From assembly GCF_007992215.1 (NCBI RefSeq), contig NZ_BJZV01000009.1, forward strand, positions 105,219-169,218: a DNA stretch of 64,000 nt, given 5' to 3'. Under the pieces are notes generated by a model. The model ran no database searches. It was given only the letters and a program-made list of their open reading frames with translations, and was not told the DNA's origin. How positions within the stretch are numbered: position 1 is the stretch's first letter; each line of letters starts with the position of its first letter. Positions 18,179 through 27,337 of the stretch are shown here, in pieces. Origin of the DNA: Methylobacterium gnaphalii (lineage in GTDB: Bacteria > Pseudomonadota > Alphaproteobacteria > Rhizobiales > Beijerinckiaceae). The position numbers and the translations under genes were made by a program.

Positions 18179-19390
18179 ATGCTGACCCTGCGGAAAGAGC
18201 CGCCGAATCGGGACGTCGCGCGCGAAAAGCGCGAGTGGAATCTCGACCGCCAGCGCTGGAAACAAGCCCGCGATGTCGAGCGGGGCTACCGCATCAAGTG
18301 GGGCTATGTCGCGATCGCCTATCTCGTCGAGTTCATGGTGATCGGCGCCTCGCTGATCGGCGCCTGGCTCTTCGCGGACTATTACAGCGACGGCGACAGC
18401 CGCGCCTTCTACTTCATGCTGCTGGCGCCGCTGGTCTACGCTGCGGTCGAGCTCTGCCGCGTGCCGCTCGGCATCCTGGCGCGCACGCAGCGCTCCTGGT
18501 TCGTGAAGGGCCTCGCCATCATCGGCATCATCTTCGCGGCCGGGGTGACCACGAAGTCGGTCTCGCAGCTCGGCGAGATGATGTTCCACCCGCGCCTGAT
18601 GGATGCGGCCAAGGCCAAGACCGCCCTGAAGGACGCCCAGTCCGACCGCGCCTCGATCGACACCCGCATCGCGGCAGCCGATGCCCGCGTGACCCAGTAC
18701 ACGACCGAGCTCGAGCAGATCGAGAAGCGCGCCGCCGAGAACTCCTCTCAGCTCGCCGGCCTGCCGGCCCAGCGCTGCGAGCGCATCTCGGGCACCAACA
18801 GCAAGGGCAAGACCTACTCGAACCTGAAATGCGTCGCCGATCCGCGCGTCGCCACGCTCAATGCCGCCGTCACCAAGGCCGGGGCCGATCGCGGTGCGGT
18901 GACCAAGGATCTCGAAGCGGCACGGCAGGCTCGGTCTCAACTCGACCGGGGCGCGGCCGACCGCAAGGTTGCCGATACCGAGCAGGCCTACCGCAACGCC
19001 GTGAACCGCTCGCAGCTGCATTCCTTCACCGCGATGGTCTACGGCGTCGACCCGATCGAGGTGACGGACGCGCAGGTGCACGCCTTCCTGCGCATCTTCG
19101 TGTTCGTGCCCGCGCTCTGCGCCGCCTTCGCCTCGACCATCCTGGCGCTGTCGGCCGTCTCGGTGCGCCGCACCTTCATGGACGAGGACGATCTCGGCGC
19201 CGACGTTGCCACCGAGGCGACGCCCTACCTGATCGACCACCTCACCGGCGCATTGAAGGAGTATCCCGAGCTGCTGCAGCCGAGACAGCCTGCGCCGCAG
19301 CCGGCCGCCGCCGTGATCCCGATCGACCGGCGCCAGCCCCCAGTCACGCAGTCCAACAACCCGGCCTCTGGCGTCGGAGCCACGGCATGA
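18179..19390 (+). CDS. Unrecognised four-segment membrane protein with coiled coil
   Basis: Protein of 403 residues that I do not recognise. Three membrane segments lie at about 41-63, 79-100 and 112-130. A long coiled-coil stretch follows (about 140-280, with ARVTQYTTELEQIEKRAAE). It contains two Cys (AQRCERISG and NLKCVADP) that could form a disulfide if the loop is extracytoplasmic. A fourth membrane segment is at about 305-328, followed by a Pro/Gln-rich tail. The last codon overlaps the start of the next gene (ATGA), so the two products are made together. Not related to the MoxR gene by sequence, though it is only 0.7 kb upstream of it. Confidence 0.7.
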   Translation: MLTLRKEPPNRDVAREKREWNLDRQRWKQARDVERGYRIKWGYVAIAYLVEFMVIGASLIGAWLFADYYSDGDSRAFYFMLLAPLVYAAVELCRVPLGILARTQRSWFVKGLAIIGIIFAAGVTTKSVSQLGEMMFHPRLMDAAKAKTALKDAQSDRASIDTRIAAADARVTQYTTELEQIEKRAAENSSQLAGLPAQRCERISGTNSKGKTYSNLKCVADPRVATLNAAVTKAGADRGAVTKDLEAARQARSQLDRGAADRKVADTEQAYRNAVNRSQLHSFTAMVYGVDPIEVTDAQVHAFLRIFVFVPALCAAFASTILALSAVSVRRTFMDEDDLGADVATEATPYLIDHLTGALKEYPELLQPRQPAPQPAAAVIPIDRRQPPVTQSNNPASGVGATA

Positions 19391-20025
19391 GCATCCATAC
19401 CCCTGGCACGCACGAGAACATCGTCCTTGCCCAGAACGTGAATGGCCGCCTCAGGGCGGAATCGCGGATCATCTTCGCGAAGGCCTTCCTGTACCGGGCG
19501 CTCGGGGCAGGGGCCTTCATCCTGCTCGCAGGAGCCGGCATCGGCGCCGCCTCCTACGGCTACGCCTACATGAACCAGTTCGACTCGGCCGCGCAGAAGA
19601 TCGCCAACGCGATGCAGACCGCGCTCTCGGACGTGACGCTCAAGACCAAGGGCGAGGTGACGCTGACCGACAACGTGCTGAAGCTCGAGCAGCCCGTCGC
19701 CCAGGCCAAGCCCGATATTGCGTCCGTGGTCGCCCGCCAGTCGAAGGGCGAGGACGGCAACGCCGCCGTGCGCACCACCTTCACCGTGTTCAAGACGGTG
19801 CCCTATCTCGACGGCAACATCGTCACCGGCTGGACCTTCAAGGGCGAAGAAAAGACGCCCGAGGGCCAGTACTGCTACTTCACGCACCCGCAGAAATTCG
19901 GCAGCGACGTGATGGTGCAGGTCAACATCGCGATCAACAAGCAGATCGCGCCGCAGACCAGTTCCGAGATGAACCTGCAGCAGCTCGCCAAGAGCTGCAT
20001 CTGGTTCGATCCGAGCAAGGTCTGA
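19387..20025 (+). CDS. Unrecognised single-pass membrane protein, coupled to the previous gene
   Basis: Protein of 212 residues with one membrane segment at about 40-62 (AFILLAGAGIGAASYGYAYM). A presumably periplasmic domain follows, beginning with an amphipathic helix (SAAQKIANAMQTAL). It carries two Cys (GQYCYFTH and LAKSCIWF). The start ATG is inside the stop of the upstream gene, a typical sign of a complex. No family is recognised. The pair could be a membrane-spanning assembly with an extracytoplasmic sensor or scaffold domain, but this is only inferred from topology. Confidence 0.7.
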   Translation: MSIHTPGTHENIVLAQNVNGRLRAESRIIFAKAFLYRALGAGAFILLAGAGIGAASYGYAYMNQFDSAAQKIANAMQTALSDVTLKTKGEVTLTDNVLKLEQPVAQAKPDIASVVARQSKGEDGNAAVRTTFTVFKTVPYLDGNIVTGWTFKGEEKTPEGQYCYFTHPQKFGSDVMVQVNIAINKQIAPQTSSEMNLQQLAKSCIWFDPSKV

Positions 20026-20107
20026 GCTTTCGCGAGCGATCCCCGAGGCTTGCAGGCTGCCGGCTGGACACGTAGTCCGGGCTGACCGTCCACGACAGCG
20101 AGCCTCC

Positions 20108-20959
20108 ATGCGCTTCACCGGCACCGAGACCTACGTTGCGACCTCTGATCTCACCACAGCGGTGAATGCCGCGATCGTGCTGGAGCGGCCGCTCCTGGTG
20201 AAGGGCGAGCCCGGCACCGGCAAGACCGTCCTGGCGGAGGAGATCGCCAAGGGTCTCGGCGCGCCGCTGCTGACCTGGCACATCAAGTCGACCACCAAGG
20301 CGCAGCAGGGCCTCTACGAGTACGACGCGGTCTCGCGCCTGCGCGACTCGCAGCTCGGCGATCCGCGCGTCTCGGAGATCGCGAACTACATCCGGCGCGG
20401 CAAGCTCTGGGACGCCTTCGCCTCGGACACCCGGCCGGTGCTGCTGATCGACGAGATCGACAAGGCCGACATCGAGTTCCCGAACGACCTGCTCACCGAA
20501 CTCGATCGCATGGAGTTCCACGTCTACGAGACGGGCGAGACCGTGAAGGCCGTCCGGCGCCCGATCGTGATCATCACCTCGAACAACGAGAAGGAGTTGC
20601 CCGACGCCTTCCTGCGCCGCTGCTTCTTCCACTACATCCGCTTCCCGGACGCCGAGACGCTGAAGCAGATCGTCGACGTGCACTATCCGGGTATCAAGCA
20701 CCGCCTCGTCGAGGAGGCCCTGCGGGTCTTCCTGGAAACCCGCGAGGTGCCCGGCCTCAAGAAGAAGCCCTCGACCTCCGAGCTGCTCGACTGGCTCAAG
20801 CTCCTCGTCTCCGAGGATGTCCAGCCCGAGACCCTGCGCGAGCGTGACAGCCGCAAGCTGATCCCGCCGCTGCACGGGGCGCTCCTCAAGAACGAACAGG
20901 ATGTGAGCCTGTTCGAGAAGCTGGCCTTCATGATGCGGCGGGAAGGGCGGGGTGGCTGA
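20108..20959 (+). CDS. MoxR-family AAA+ ATPase (CoxD-like)
   Basis: AAA+ ATPase of 283 residues. Walker A is GEPGTGKT (residues 33-40), Walker B is VLLIDEIDKAD (about 113-123), sensor 1 lies in IVIITSNNEKELPDAFLRRC with the arginine finger, and an alpha-helical lid follows. The length and the GLYEYDAVSRLRDSQ insert are those of the MoxR/CoxD group, which act as chaperones together with VWA proteins. The likely partner is the CoxE-like gene at 13.9-15.1 kb on the other strand. Gene follows the two-gene membrane module by 82 bases and may share its transcript. Confidence 0.88.
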   Translation: MRFTGTETYVATSDLTTAVNAAIVLERPLLVKGEPGTGKTVLAEEIAKGLGAPLLTWHIKSTTKAQQGLYEYDAVSRLRDSQLGDPRVSEIANYIRRGKLWDAFASDTRPVLLIDEIDKADIEFPNDLLTELDRMEFHVYETGETVKAVRRPIVIITSNNEKELPDAFLRRCFFHYIRFPDAETLKQIVDVHYPGIKHRLVEEALRVFLETREVPGLKKKPSTSELLDWLKLLVSEDVQPETLRERDSRKLIPPLHGALLKNEQDVSLFEKLAFMMRREGRGG

Positions 20960-21028
20960 GTAGACTGCTCCGGCGAAAGCCGGAGAGGCTTGCTCTCAGC
21001 GGCGCTCGTTGGACCAGGCGGGCGACCG

Positions 21029-21592
21029 TCAGGCCGCCCGCTGAGCAGAGTGCTTGCGCATCTCGACCACCGTCAGCCAAGCCGCCGAAACGAGGAAGTA
21101 GAAGGCTCCGAAAGCCGCGTAGGGCGCGACATCGGCGATGCCCGGCATATCCGGGCCGGCGGCACGCATGATGAAGAACGCCCCAGCGAGCGCCGACTGC
21201 GCTCCGCTGAGGACCATTGCCCACTGGCCTCCGGCATCCCAACGCCGGATACCCGTCGCAAGCTGCGACAGGCCCGACAGAGCCGCCCAAGCACCGAACA
21301 CCGCGAGCACGGCATAGGGACTCCAGCCGAGGGCGATAGCGACCGCGATCGTCGTGATGACGCTGACGACCGCGTTGACCGTCTGGCTTGGGCTGGCCCT
21401 CAGGCCGCCGCTGCGTCGCGCGTCGATGAGATTGGCGAGCGCGTCCCATGCGGGATACGCGATCAGAAGGGCCGCCGCGATCGTGGGATTGCTCTTGCCC
21501 ACTGTGAAGGCGGCGAGAACCCAGGCAGCGGCAACGCCGGCTCGGGTGACGTAGTAGGAGCGAAGCCAGTTTGGCGGGGCGACAGTATTCAT
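21029..21592 (-). CDS. DUF308/HdeD-like membrane protein
   Basis: Membrane protein of 187 residues with six hydrophobic segments, for example RAGVAAAWVLAAFTVG, VNAVVSVITTIAVAIAL and FGAFYFLVSAAWL. The pattern and the repeated Gly-rich hairpins fit the DUF308 (HdeD-like) family, whose members are linked to acid or other stress in enterics, though the mechanism is not known. The ATG at 21592 faces the AraC-type regulator start at 21759, so the two are divergent and the regulator may control this gene. Confidence 0.7.
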   Translation of the reverse strand: MNTVAPPNWLRSYYVTRAGVAAAWVLAAFTVGKSNPTIAAALLIAYPAWDALANLIDARRSGGLRASPSQTVNAVVSVITTIAVAIALGWSPYAVLAVFGAWAALSGLSQLATGIRRWDAGGQWAMVLSGAQSALAGAFFIMRAAGPDMPGIADVAPYAAFGAFYFLVSAAWLTVVEMRKHSAQRAA

Positions 21593-21758
21593 CGAAGTGT
21601 CCTCTGCGCGCACGAGCGCCAGGACTGACGATCGGTCCGGGCGTCGCGCTAGGGGGTTGGTCGAGCGATCGGGTCGTTCAAGAGGAAAGGCGCCTGTTTT
21701 CAAGCGACTGGGCGTCTTCTCGGATTGCCAAACTACTTGCGGGAGGCCGGGATCAGCC

Positions 21759-22664
21759 ATGATCGAAAGGCTGGAAAACTTGACCGATCCTCCGGAAGAC
21801 AGGATCCGCGGTGCGGCCTCCGTCGATCTGCTGTCCCACGTCCTGGCGCAGATCCGGCTCACCGGAGACGGCGTCTCGTCCGAGACCCTCTTCGAGGGCA
21901 GCCAGCTGGACCTGGACGCGGAAGCCGCCCATGCCTTCGTGGTCACAGCGGGTGCGTTGCAGGCTGCAGCTTCGAGCGAGGCGAGCCCCGTCATCATCGA
22001 GACGGGGGACCTTGTCCTGATCCCGAGCGGAGTCGGCGCGACGTCCTTCGTCGCGTCGCAGGCCACACAGGTCGTCGTCTGCCGGTTCCGCTTCGATCCC
22101 TACACCTTGCGCAGCATGCTCGCTGCGCTGCCTCCGCGCATCCATATCCGGCGCGACGAAGGAGCCGGATGGCTCGACGGGATCGTGCACTTCCTGATGA
22201 TCGAGACCACCGACACCCAACCGGGTGCGGCCCTGATGATCTCGCGGATCATCGACGTGTTGGTCATCCGGACGCTCCGCACCTGGGTGCAGCGTGGGCA
22301 GGTATCCGGGTGGCTTGGAGGGCTGTCGGACGCACGCATTGCCCGCGCGCTCAAGGCGATCCACCAGGAACCCATGCAGCCCTGGAGCGTCGAGGCCCTC
22401 GCGGACGTGGCCGGCATGTCCCGTTCGAGTTTCGCCGGTCGGTTCACCCAACTCGTCGGGCTCTCGCCGCTGCGCTATCAGAACGAGTGGCGGCTCACCA
22501 TCGCTCAGGATCTGCTCGCGCGGCGAGGCGCGCGTGTCGGCGAGATCGCGCACCGCGTCGGCTACGAATCCGAGGCTGCCTTCAGCCGCGCCTACAAGGC
22601 GCTATTCGGCCATTCGCCCCGCGATGAAGCTGCGCAGCGTCTCGGAACCGACGCCGACGGCTGA
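21759..22664 (+). CDS. AraC family transcriptional regulator (cupin N-terminal domain)
   Basis: Regulator of 301 residues. The N-terminal half (about 10-170) is the cupin-type sensor domain of the AraC_binding_2 kind, with IIETGDLVLIPSGVGATSFVAS. The C-terminal third has the double helix-turn-helix: WSVEALADVAGMSRSSFAGRFTQLVGLSPLRYQ and RVGEIAHRVGYESEAAFSRAYKALFGHSP. ATG 21759 is chosen; it is preceded at some distance by GGGAGG. It is divergent from the DUF308 gene and convergent with the aldolase gene. The effector is unknown. Confidence 0.87.
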   Translation: MIERLENLTDPPEDRIRGAASVDLLSHVLAQIRLTGDGVSSETLFEGSQLDLDAEAAHAFVVTAGALQAAASSEASPVIIETGDLVLIPSGVGATSFVASQATQVVVCRFRFDPYTLRSMLAALPPRIHIRRDEGAGWLDGIVHFLMIETTDTQPGAALMISRIIDVLVIRTLRTWVQRGQVSGWLGGLSDARIARALKAIHQEPMQPWSVEALADVAGMSRSSFAGRFTQLVGLSPLRYQNEWRLTIAQDLLARRGARVGEIAHRVGYESEAAFSRAYKALFGHSPRDEAAQRLGTDADG

Positions 22665-22686
22665 CCGGTTTGTTCGCGCTGCGATC

Positions 22687-23616
22687 TCATCGATCGTTGC
22701 CGGCATAGATATCCGCCACCTGCCCGAGCAGCCGCAGCGCGTCCGGCTTCGAGCGCTGGAACGCGTTGCGGCCGATGATCGAGCCGAAGCCGCCGCCGGC
22801 CTGGATGGCCCTGATCTCTTCGAGGAACGGCGCGTCCTCTACCTGTCCGCCGCCTGAGAAGATCACGATGCGCCGGCCGTTGAAGGCGCATTGCACCACG
22901 TGGCGGACGCGCTCGGCGGCGGTGCCGATCGAGTTGCCAGCCTTCTCGTAGACCTTTCGCGCGGCATCCTGCTCGATGTGATCGGTCGGCAGCTTCACCT
23001 TGATGATGTGGGCGCCGAGCTGCGCCGCGATCTGCGCACTGTATCCGATCACGTCGATGGCGGTCTCGCCTTCCTTCGAGAGCGCCGCGCCGCGGGCATA
23101 GGACCAGATCACCACGGCGAGGCCGGCGGCCTTGGCTTCCTCGGCGATCTCGCGGATCTGCCCGTACATCGCGTTGCGGTGGGCCGAGCCCGGGTAGATC
23201 GTGAAGCCGACGGCTGCGCAGCCGAGCCGCAGCGCGTCGGCCACGGAGCCGGTCAGGGCCTGATCTGGATCGTCCTCGTCGGCAAGGACGTCGTGATCGT
23301 TGAGCTTGAGGATGAGCGGGATGCGCCCGGCGAACTCCCGCGCGCCCGCCTCCAGGAAGCCGAGCGGCGCAGCGTAGGCGTTGCAGCCGGCCTCGATGGC
23401 AAGCTCGAAATGGTAATGCGGATCGTAGGCCGGCGGGTTCGGCGCGAAGCTGCGCGCCGGGCCATGCTCGAAACCCTGGTCGACGGGCAGGATCAGCAGC
23501 TTGCCGGTGCCGGCGAGGCGGCCGTGCTCCAGGATCCGGGCAAGGTTGGTCAGGGTGCCGGGGCTGTCCGAGCCGTACCAGGACAGGATCTCGGAGACGC
23601 GGGCAGACCGTTCCAT
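22687..23616 (-). CDS. fbaB: Class I fructose-bisphosphate aldolase (DhnA/FbaB type)
   Basis: Aldolase of 309 residues, cleaving fructose 1,6-bisphosphate to dihydroxyacetone phosphate and glyceraldehyde 3-phosphate. It belongs to the Schiff-base archaeal-type (DhnA) family. Visible features are ILPVDQGFEHGPARSF near the N-terminus, IPLILKLNDHD, the strand AHIIKVKLPTDH carrying the expected Schiff-base Lys, RIVIFSGGGQ and a phosphate-binding GGFGSIIGRNAFQR. The start is ATG 23616. It is divergent from the aldo/keto reductase gene, with about 135 bases between them. Not part of a glycolytic operon. Confidence 0.88.
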   Translation of the reverse strand: MERSARVSEILSWYGSDSPGTLTNLARILEHGRLAGTGKLLILPVDQGFEHGPARSFAPNPPAYDPHYHFELAIEAGCNAYAAPLGFLEAGAREFAGRIPLILKLNDHDVLADEDDPDQALTGSVADALRLGCAAVGFTIYPGSAHRNAMYGQIREIAEEAKAAGLAVVIWSYARGAALSKEGETAIDVIGYSAQIAAQLGAHIIKVKLPTDHIEQDAARKVYEKAGNSIGTAAERVRHVVQCAFNGRRIVIFSGGGQVEDAPFLEEIRAIQAGGGFGSIIGRNAFQRSKPDALRLLGQVADIYAGNDR

Positions 23617-23751
23617 CGCAGGGCTCCGTGCGTTCGCCCGAATGTGCAGGTTCGCGAACGCAACAAGGCTCGTCCGGCGAGGTTCCGCGCACTCTCGCTT
23701 TCGCGACGGAGACGCCCAGATATGCGCCCGGGGGCCATAGGACGCGTCAGC

Positions 23752-24732
23752 ATGAAAACGAAAAAACTCGGACGGACCGGCCTCGACGTCTCGCCGCTCT
23801 GCCTCGGCTGCATGACCTACGGCGTGCCCGAGCGCGGCCCTCATCCCTGGACGATGACCGAGGAGGACAGCCGGCCGCTCTTGAAGAAGGCGCTCGATCT
23901 CGGCTTCAACTTCTTCGACACCGCCAACTACTACTCGGACGGCACCTCGGAAGAGATCGTCGGGCGCGCGCTGCGGGATCTCGGCGTGCGCGACGAGATC
24001 GTCCTCGCCACCAAGGTCTATTTCCCCCTGAAGGACCGGCCGAATTCCGGCGGACTCTCGCGCAAGGCGATCTTCTCCGCGATCGACGCCAGCCTGAAGC
24101 GGCTCGGCACCGACCATGTCGATCTCTACCAGATTCACCGCTGGGATTACGGCACGCCGATCGAGGTGACGCTGGAGGCGCTCCACGACGTCGTGAAGGC
24201 CGGCAAGGCCCGCTATATCGGCGCCTCCTCGATGTTTGCCTGGCAATTCGCCAAGGCCCTGTTCACGGCCGACCTCCACGGCTGGACGCGGTTCTCGACG
24301 ATGCAGGACCACTACAACCTGCTCAGCCGCGAGGAAGAGCGCGAGATGCTGCCCCTCTGCGCCGACCAGGGCATCGCCGTGATGCCCTGGAGCCCGCTCG
24401 CCCGCGGTCGCCTGACCCGCGACGCCGATACCAGCTCGGCCCGGCAGGACAGCGATGTGACCGGCGTCGGGCTCTACGACGCCACCGTGGAGGCCGACCG
24501 GCGGGTGATCGAGGCCGTGGCGAAGGTAGCGACGGCACGCGGCATTCCGCGGGCGCAGGTAGCACTGGCCTGGGTGCTCTCGAAGCCAGTCGTCACTGCG
24601 CCGATCATCGGCGCCTCGAAGCCCCATCACCTCGATGACGCCGTCGCTGCCCTGGACGTTCGATTGACGGCTGAGGAGATCAAGACGCTGGAGGAGGCCT
24701 ACATCCCGCACGCACCCGTCGGCTTCTCCTGA
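23752..24732 (+). CDS. Aldo/keto reductase
   Basis: NADPH-dependent aldo/keto reductase of 326 residues with a (beta/alpha)8 barrel. The catalytic tetrad is visible: Asp in FDTANYYSDG, Tyr in the same motif, Lys in LATKVYF and His in YQIHRWD. The C-terminal NADP site is the PIIGASKPHHLDDAV segment. The N-terminus (KKLGRTGLDVSPLCLGCMTYG) fits the AKR11/YajO-like subgroup. The substrate is unknown. The next gene starts two bases after its stop, so the two are cotranscribed. Confidence 0.9.
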   Translation: MKTKKLGRTGLDVSPLCLGCMTYGVPERGPHPWTMTEEDSRPLLKKALDLGFNFFDTANYYSDGTSEEIVGRALRDLGVRDEIVLATKVYFPLKDRPNSGGLSRKAIFSAIDASLKRLGTDHVDLYQIHRWDYGTPIEVTLEALHDVVKAGKARYIGASSMFAWQFAKALFTADLHGWTRFSTMQDHYNLLSREEEREMLPLCADQGIAVMPWSPLARGRLTRDADTSSARQDSDVTGVGLYDATVEADRRVIEAVAKVATARGIPRAQVALAWVLSKPVVTAPIIGASKPHHLDDAVAALDVRLTAEEIKTLEEAYIPHAPVGFS

Positions 24733-24734
24733 CC

Positions 24735-25259
24735 ATGCGCCGCCTCATTCTGCTGCGTCATGCCAAGTCTGACTGGCAGGACGGCGTGGCCGATATCGAC
24801 CGTCCGCTGAACGAGCGCGGCCGCACCGCCGCGCCGCGCATGGGCGCCTATCTCAGCGCCGAGAAACTCGTGCCGGACCACGTCTTCGTTTCGCCGGCCC
24901 GGCGCACGCAGGAGACCTGGGAGCTGGTCCGCCGCAGCCTACCGGGGATCGAGGCCGAGACCGTGCCGATGATCTACGAGGCCTCGGCCTCGCGCATCCT
25001 CGACGCGGTGCACTCCGCCCCGGACGATGCGACATGTCTCCTGGTGATCGGGCACAATCCCGGCTTGCAGGAACTCGCCCTGCAGCTGATCGGGGAGGGC
25101 TCTGCACCCCTCCGGAGCAAGCTGCGTGAGAAGTTTCCGACAGCCGGGCTCGCCGTGATCGACGTCCCGGCCGATCGTTGGAGCGGCCTCGGCCGGGCGG
25201 GAGGACGGCTGGAACGGTTCGCGACGCCACGGGAACTCGCAGACAACGCGACGCGCTAG
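24735..25259 (+). CDS. SixA-like histidine phosphatase
   Basis: Histidine phosphatase superfamily protein of 174 residues. The catalytic RHAK motif lies at the N-terminus (LILLRHAKSDW), with supporting Arg in SPARRTQET and the second His in VIGHNPGLQEL. The small size and RHAK instead of RHGE place it with SixA, which removes phosphate from the Hpt domain of ArcB in E. coli. A stand-alone Hpt protein is encoded in this window at 13 kb, but a functional link is speculative. It starts two bases after the aldo/keto reductase and is followed by an intrinsic terminator. Confidence 0.85.
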   Translation: MRRLILLRHAKSDWQDGVADIDRPLNERGRTAAPRMGAYLSAEKLVPDHVFVSPARRTQETWELVRRSLPGIEAETVPMIYEASASRILDAVHSAPDDATCLLVIGHNPGLQELALQLIGEGSAPLRSKLREKFPTAGLAVIDVPADRWSGLGRAGGRLERFATPRELADNATR

Positions 25260-25428
25260 CGGCGGATGGAGAGGCTCGAAGCCACCACGAGAAGACGACG
25301 CGATCAGGCCTGATCCGTGCCATCAGCCCCGCCTTCAGGACATGGCACGTTCAACTTGACCAATTCATCCCTGGCATCCAGAAAATTTCTTAGGTCGCCT
25401 TGGCGTGGCGGCTTGCCAATCCAACTTC

Positions 25429-25461
25429 AACCCGCCCGGCAAAGCGCCGTGGCGGGTTTTT
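25429..25461 (+). terminator. Intrinsic terminator after the aldo/keto reductase-sixA pair
   Basis: The stem AACCCGCC (25429-25436) pairs with GGCGGGTT (25451-25458). A small inner hairpin (CGGC/GCCG) sits in the loop and a run of T follows (25457-25461). It lies about 170 bases after the sixA-like stop. Confidence 0.75.
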
Positions 25462-25518
25462 CCATGGCAGCCTGACACGCCTACGCCCGGTTTCTCGCAG
25501 GCAGCCGCGCGCCTCCGG

Positions 25519-25827
25519 CTAGTTGCCGAGCGAGGGGCCACCGGCGGCACCACCCGTTCCGGGCGGGCCGCTCGTCGGCGTGCCACCGATATTCACGTCC
25601 GGCGTCGTGCCGGGAACGGACGAGTTGCTGCGGTTCGCTGCGTTGCCAGCAGTCGCGCTCGGGCTGCGTTCGTCGAGGGCACCACCTGGCACCGTGCCGG
25701 ACCGGACGCCGCCGGTCACCGCGGGGGCAGGAACGCCCGTATTGGCGGCTCCCCCTGTGACGATCTGGGCCGAGGCTGGCGCGGCCATCGCGATGCCCGA
25801 AGCCGCCAGGATCATCCATGCTCTCAT
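25519..25827 (-). CDS. Small exported low-complexity protein
   Basis: Protein of 102 residues with a clear signal peptide (MRAWMILAASGIAMAAPASAQ). The mature part has no Cys and is rich in Gly, Pro, Thr, Ser and Asn (GGAANTGVPAPAVTGG; NVNIGGTPTSGPPG-like runs). The low complexity suggests a disordered periplasmic or surface protein. ATG 25827 is used because it gives an ideal signal peptide; an upstream in-frame start (25866) would bury it. Function unknown. It is convergent with the sixA transcript and divergent from the next gene. Confidence 0.6.
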   Translation of the reverse strand: MRAWMILAASGIAMAAPASAQIVTGGAANTGVPAPAVTGGVRSGTVPGGALDERSPSATAGNAANRSNSSVPGTTPDVNIGGTPTSGPPGTGGAAGGPSLGN

Positions 25828-25992
25828 CGTGCCGCTCCGGTTGTCCGGACGCCAACGGATGGCCAAGGCTTCGGTTCACGACCGCCGATCGACATTGGGC
25901 ACGATGCCGACGCCGCAGCCGGCCCGGTGAACCGCAAGCCCTCGCCGCCGTTGTGCTAGAAAGGCCAAGCTCGAACCTGCCGAGACCTGCCC

Positions 25993-27264
25993 GTGCTGCT
26001 CGAAGCGCTCATCGCCCTGGCGACGGTGCTGCCGCGTCTCGACGCCGGCCTCGACGCCACGCGGGCGCGGCTCGCCTCTGCGGAGCTTCCGGCTCTGCAC
26101 ACGAGCCCTGATGTGGACAGCACGCCTCCGGCACTGCCCTATTTCAGTGCAACGGCGCGGGCGGTGTCGAACTGGCGCGACGAGGCCGGAGCCGCGCTGC
26201 TGCCGGCCTCCCTCGCCCTCGTCGCGAAATACGCCCCGACGGATCCCGGCTTCGTCGCGCGCTGCGTGAAGCTCAACAACTACTGGTGCATCAAGCAGGC
26301 CCGCTGGCGCGGCGAGCTCGGCGGCGACGGCGAGGGCCATACCGGCTTCGCCACCGCGGCCGACGGGGCCGACGCCGCCGCGACGCTGCTGCGGCGCTAC
26401 TACCGCGAGTTCGGCCGCCGCACGGCACTCGCCATCGTCCGGCGTTGGGCGCCCGCGGAATGCGGCCTCGGTGCCGGCGCAGCCAGGGCGCTTCCGGCGC
26501 GTGAGGCCGCGGTGCCGCCGGTTGCCAAGGCGGTGGCGCCGCAGGGGATCGGCAAGACCCTGCGTGCCCGCTTTCTCGCCAGGCATACCCGGGGCGGAGC
26601 ACCGCGCCGGGTGGCGGCCTATCGTGGGAGCGCCGGCACCTCCCTGCGCGTCCAGCCCTGGTCGGCCCGCGCCAGGCTCGCCGGGCACCCGGCCCGAGGC
26701 ATCCGCGCCGCCGCCAGCGTGCCGGCGCCAAAGCCGGTGGCCGATATCGCGGCCGGCATCGGTCCAAGCACACGATCGAATGCCGAGAAGCCGCCGGTCC
26801 ATGGACTCTCGGCTCAGAGCGGGCTCGCACCGCCGCCGAAATTTCCCCTCGACGCACCGGCAGGACGCCCGACCCGGATGGCGGGGAGCGGGGCGGCCAA
26901 CCCGTCGGCCCTGCTCGCCCCCGACAAGCTCGTGGCGGAATCAGCCGCGCTGCCCTCGATCGTGGCCGGCCTGCCCGGCGGACGCCTGCTCGATCTCAGC
27001 GTTCCGGCGCCGCTCTGCAGCACCGACGAGACCCGCATCCGCAACTACGCCAGCCGGATCGCCGCCAGCGTCGGATTGAAACCCGAGGACGACCTCAAGC
27101 TGTTCGAGGCCGATGGAATCCCGACCGCTCGGCTCGCCCCAGTGATGCTGGCGATGTCCGCGGTGGAGCTCGGCTCGCTCAGGGCGAGCCCAGCGCTGGT
27201 TGCCGCGGCCATCGGCCGGATGGGGCTGCGCCTGTCGAGTCCGGCCGCCGCGGCAGCCGAATGA
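25993..27264 (+). CDS. Conserved protein of unknown function, Ala-rich
   Basis: Protein of 423 residues, start GTG or ATG at 25993. A compact conserved block lies at about 75-165: VKLNNYWCIKQARW, GHTGFATAADGADAAATLLRRYYREFGRR and IVRRWAPAEC. I know this block from Hyphomicrobiales proteins of undetermined role. The middle (170-330) is low-complexity, basic and Pro/Ala-rich. A second conserved block near 340-400 (LLDLSVPAPLCSTDETRIRNYASRIAASVGLKPEDDLKLFE) follows. There is no convincing signal peptide. It is followed 73 bases later by ycjX and may be cotranscribed. Confidence 0.65.
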   Translation: MLLEALIALATVLPRLDAGLDATRARLASAELPALHTSPDVDSTPPALPYFSATARAVSNWRDEAGAALLPASLALVAKYAPTDPGFVARCVKLNNYWCIKQARWRGELGGDGEGHTGFATAADGADAAATLLRRYYREFGRRTALAIVRRWAPAECGLGAGAARALPAREAAVPPVAKAVAPQGIGKTLRARFLARHTRGGAPRRVAAYRGSAGTSLRVQPWSARARLAGHPARGIRAAASVPAPKPVADIAAGIGPSTRSNAEKPPVHGLSAQSGLAPPPKFPLDAPAGRPTRMAGSGAANPSALLAPDKLVAESAALPSIVAGLPGGRLLDLSVPAPLCSTDETRIRNYASRIAASVGLKPEDDLKLFEADGIPTARLAPVMLAMSAVELGSLRASPALVAAAIGRMGLRLSSPAAAAAE

Positions 27265-27337
27265 CCTTGCGTGCGGGCGCGCGCCGCGCCACCTCAAGCA
27301 TCCGCCTCCCTCCCGCGACCCGCGCCCGAGCTCGTCC

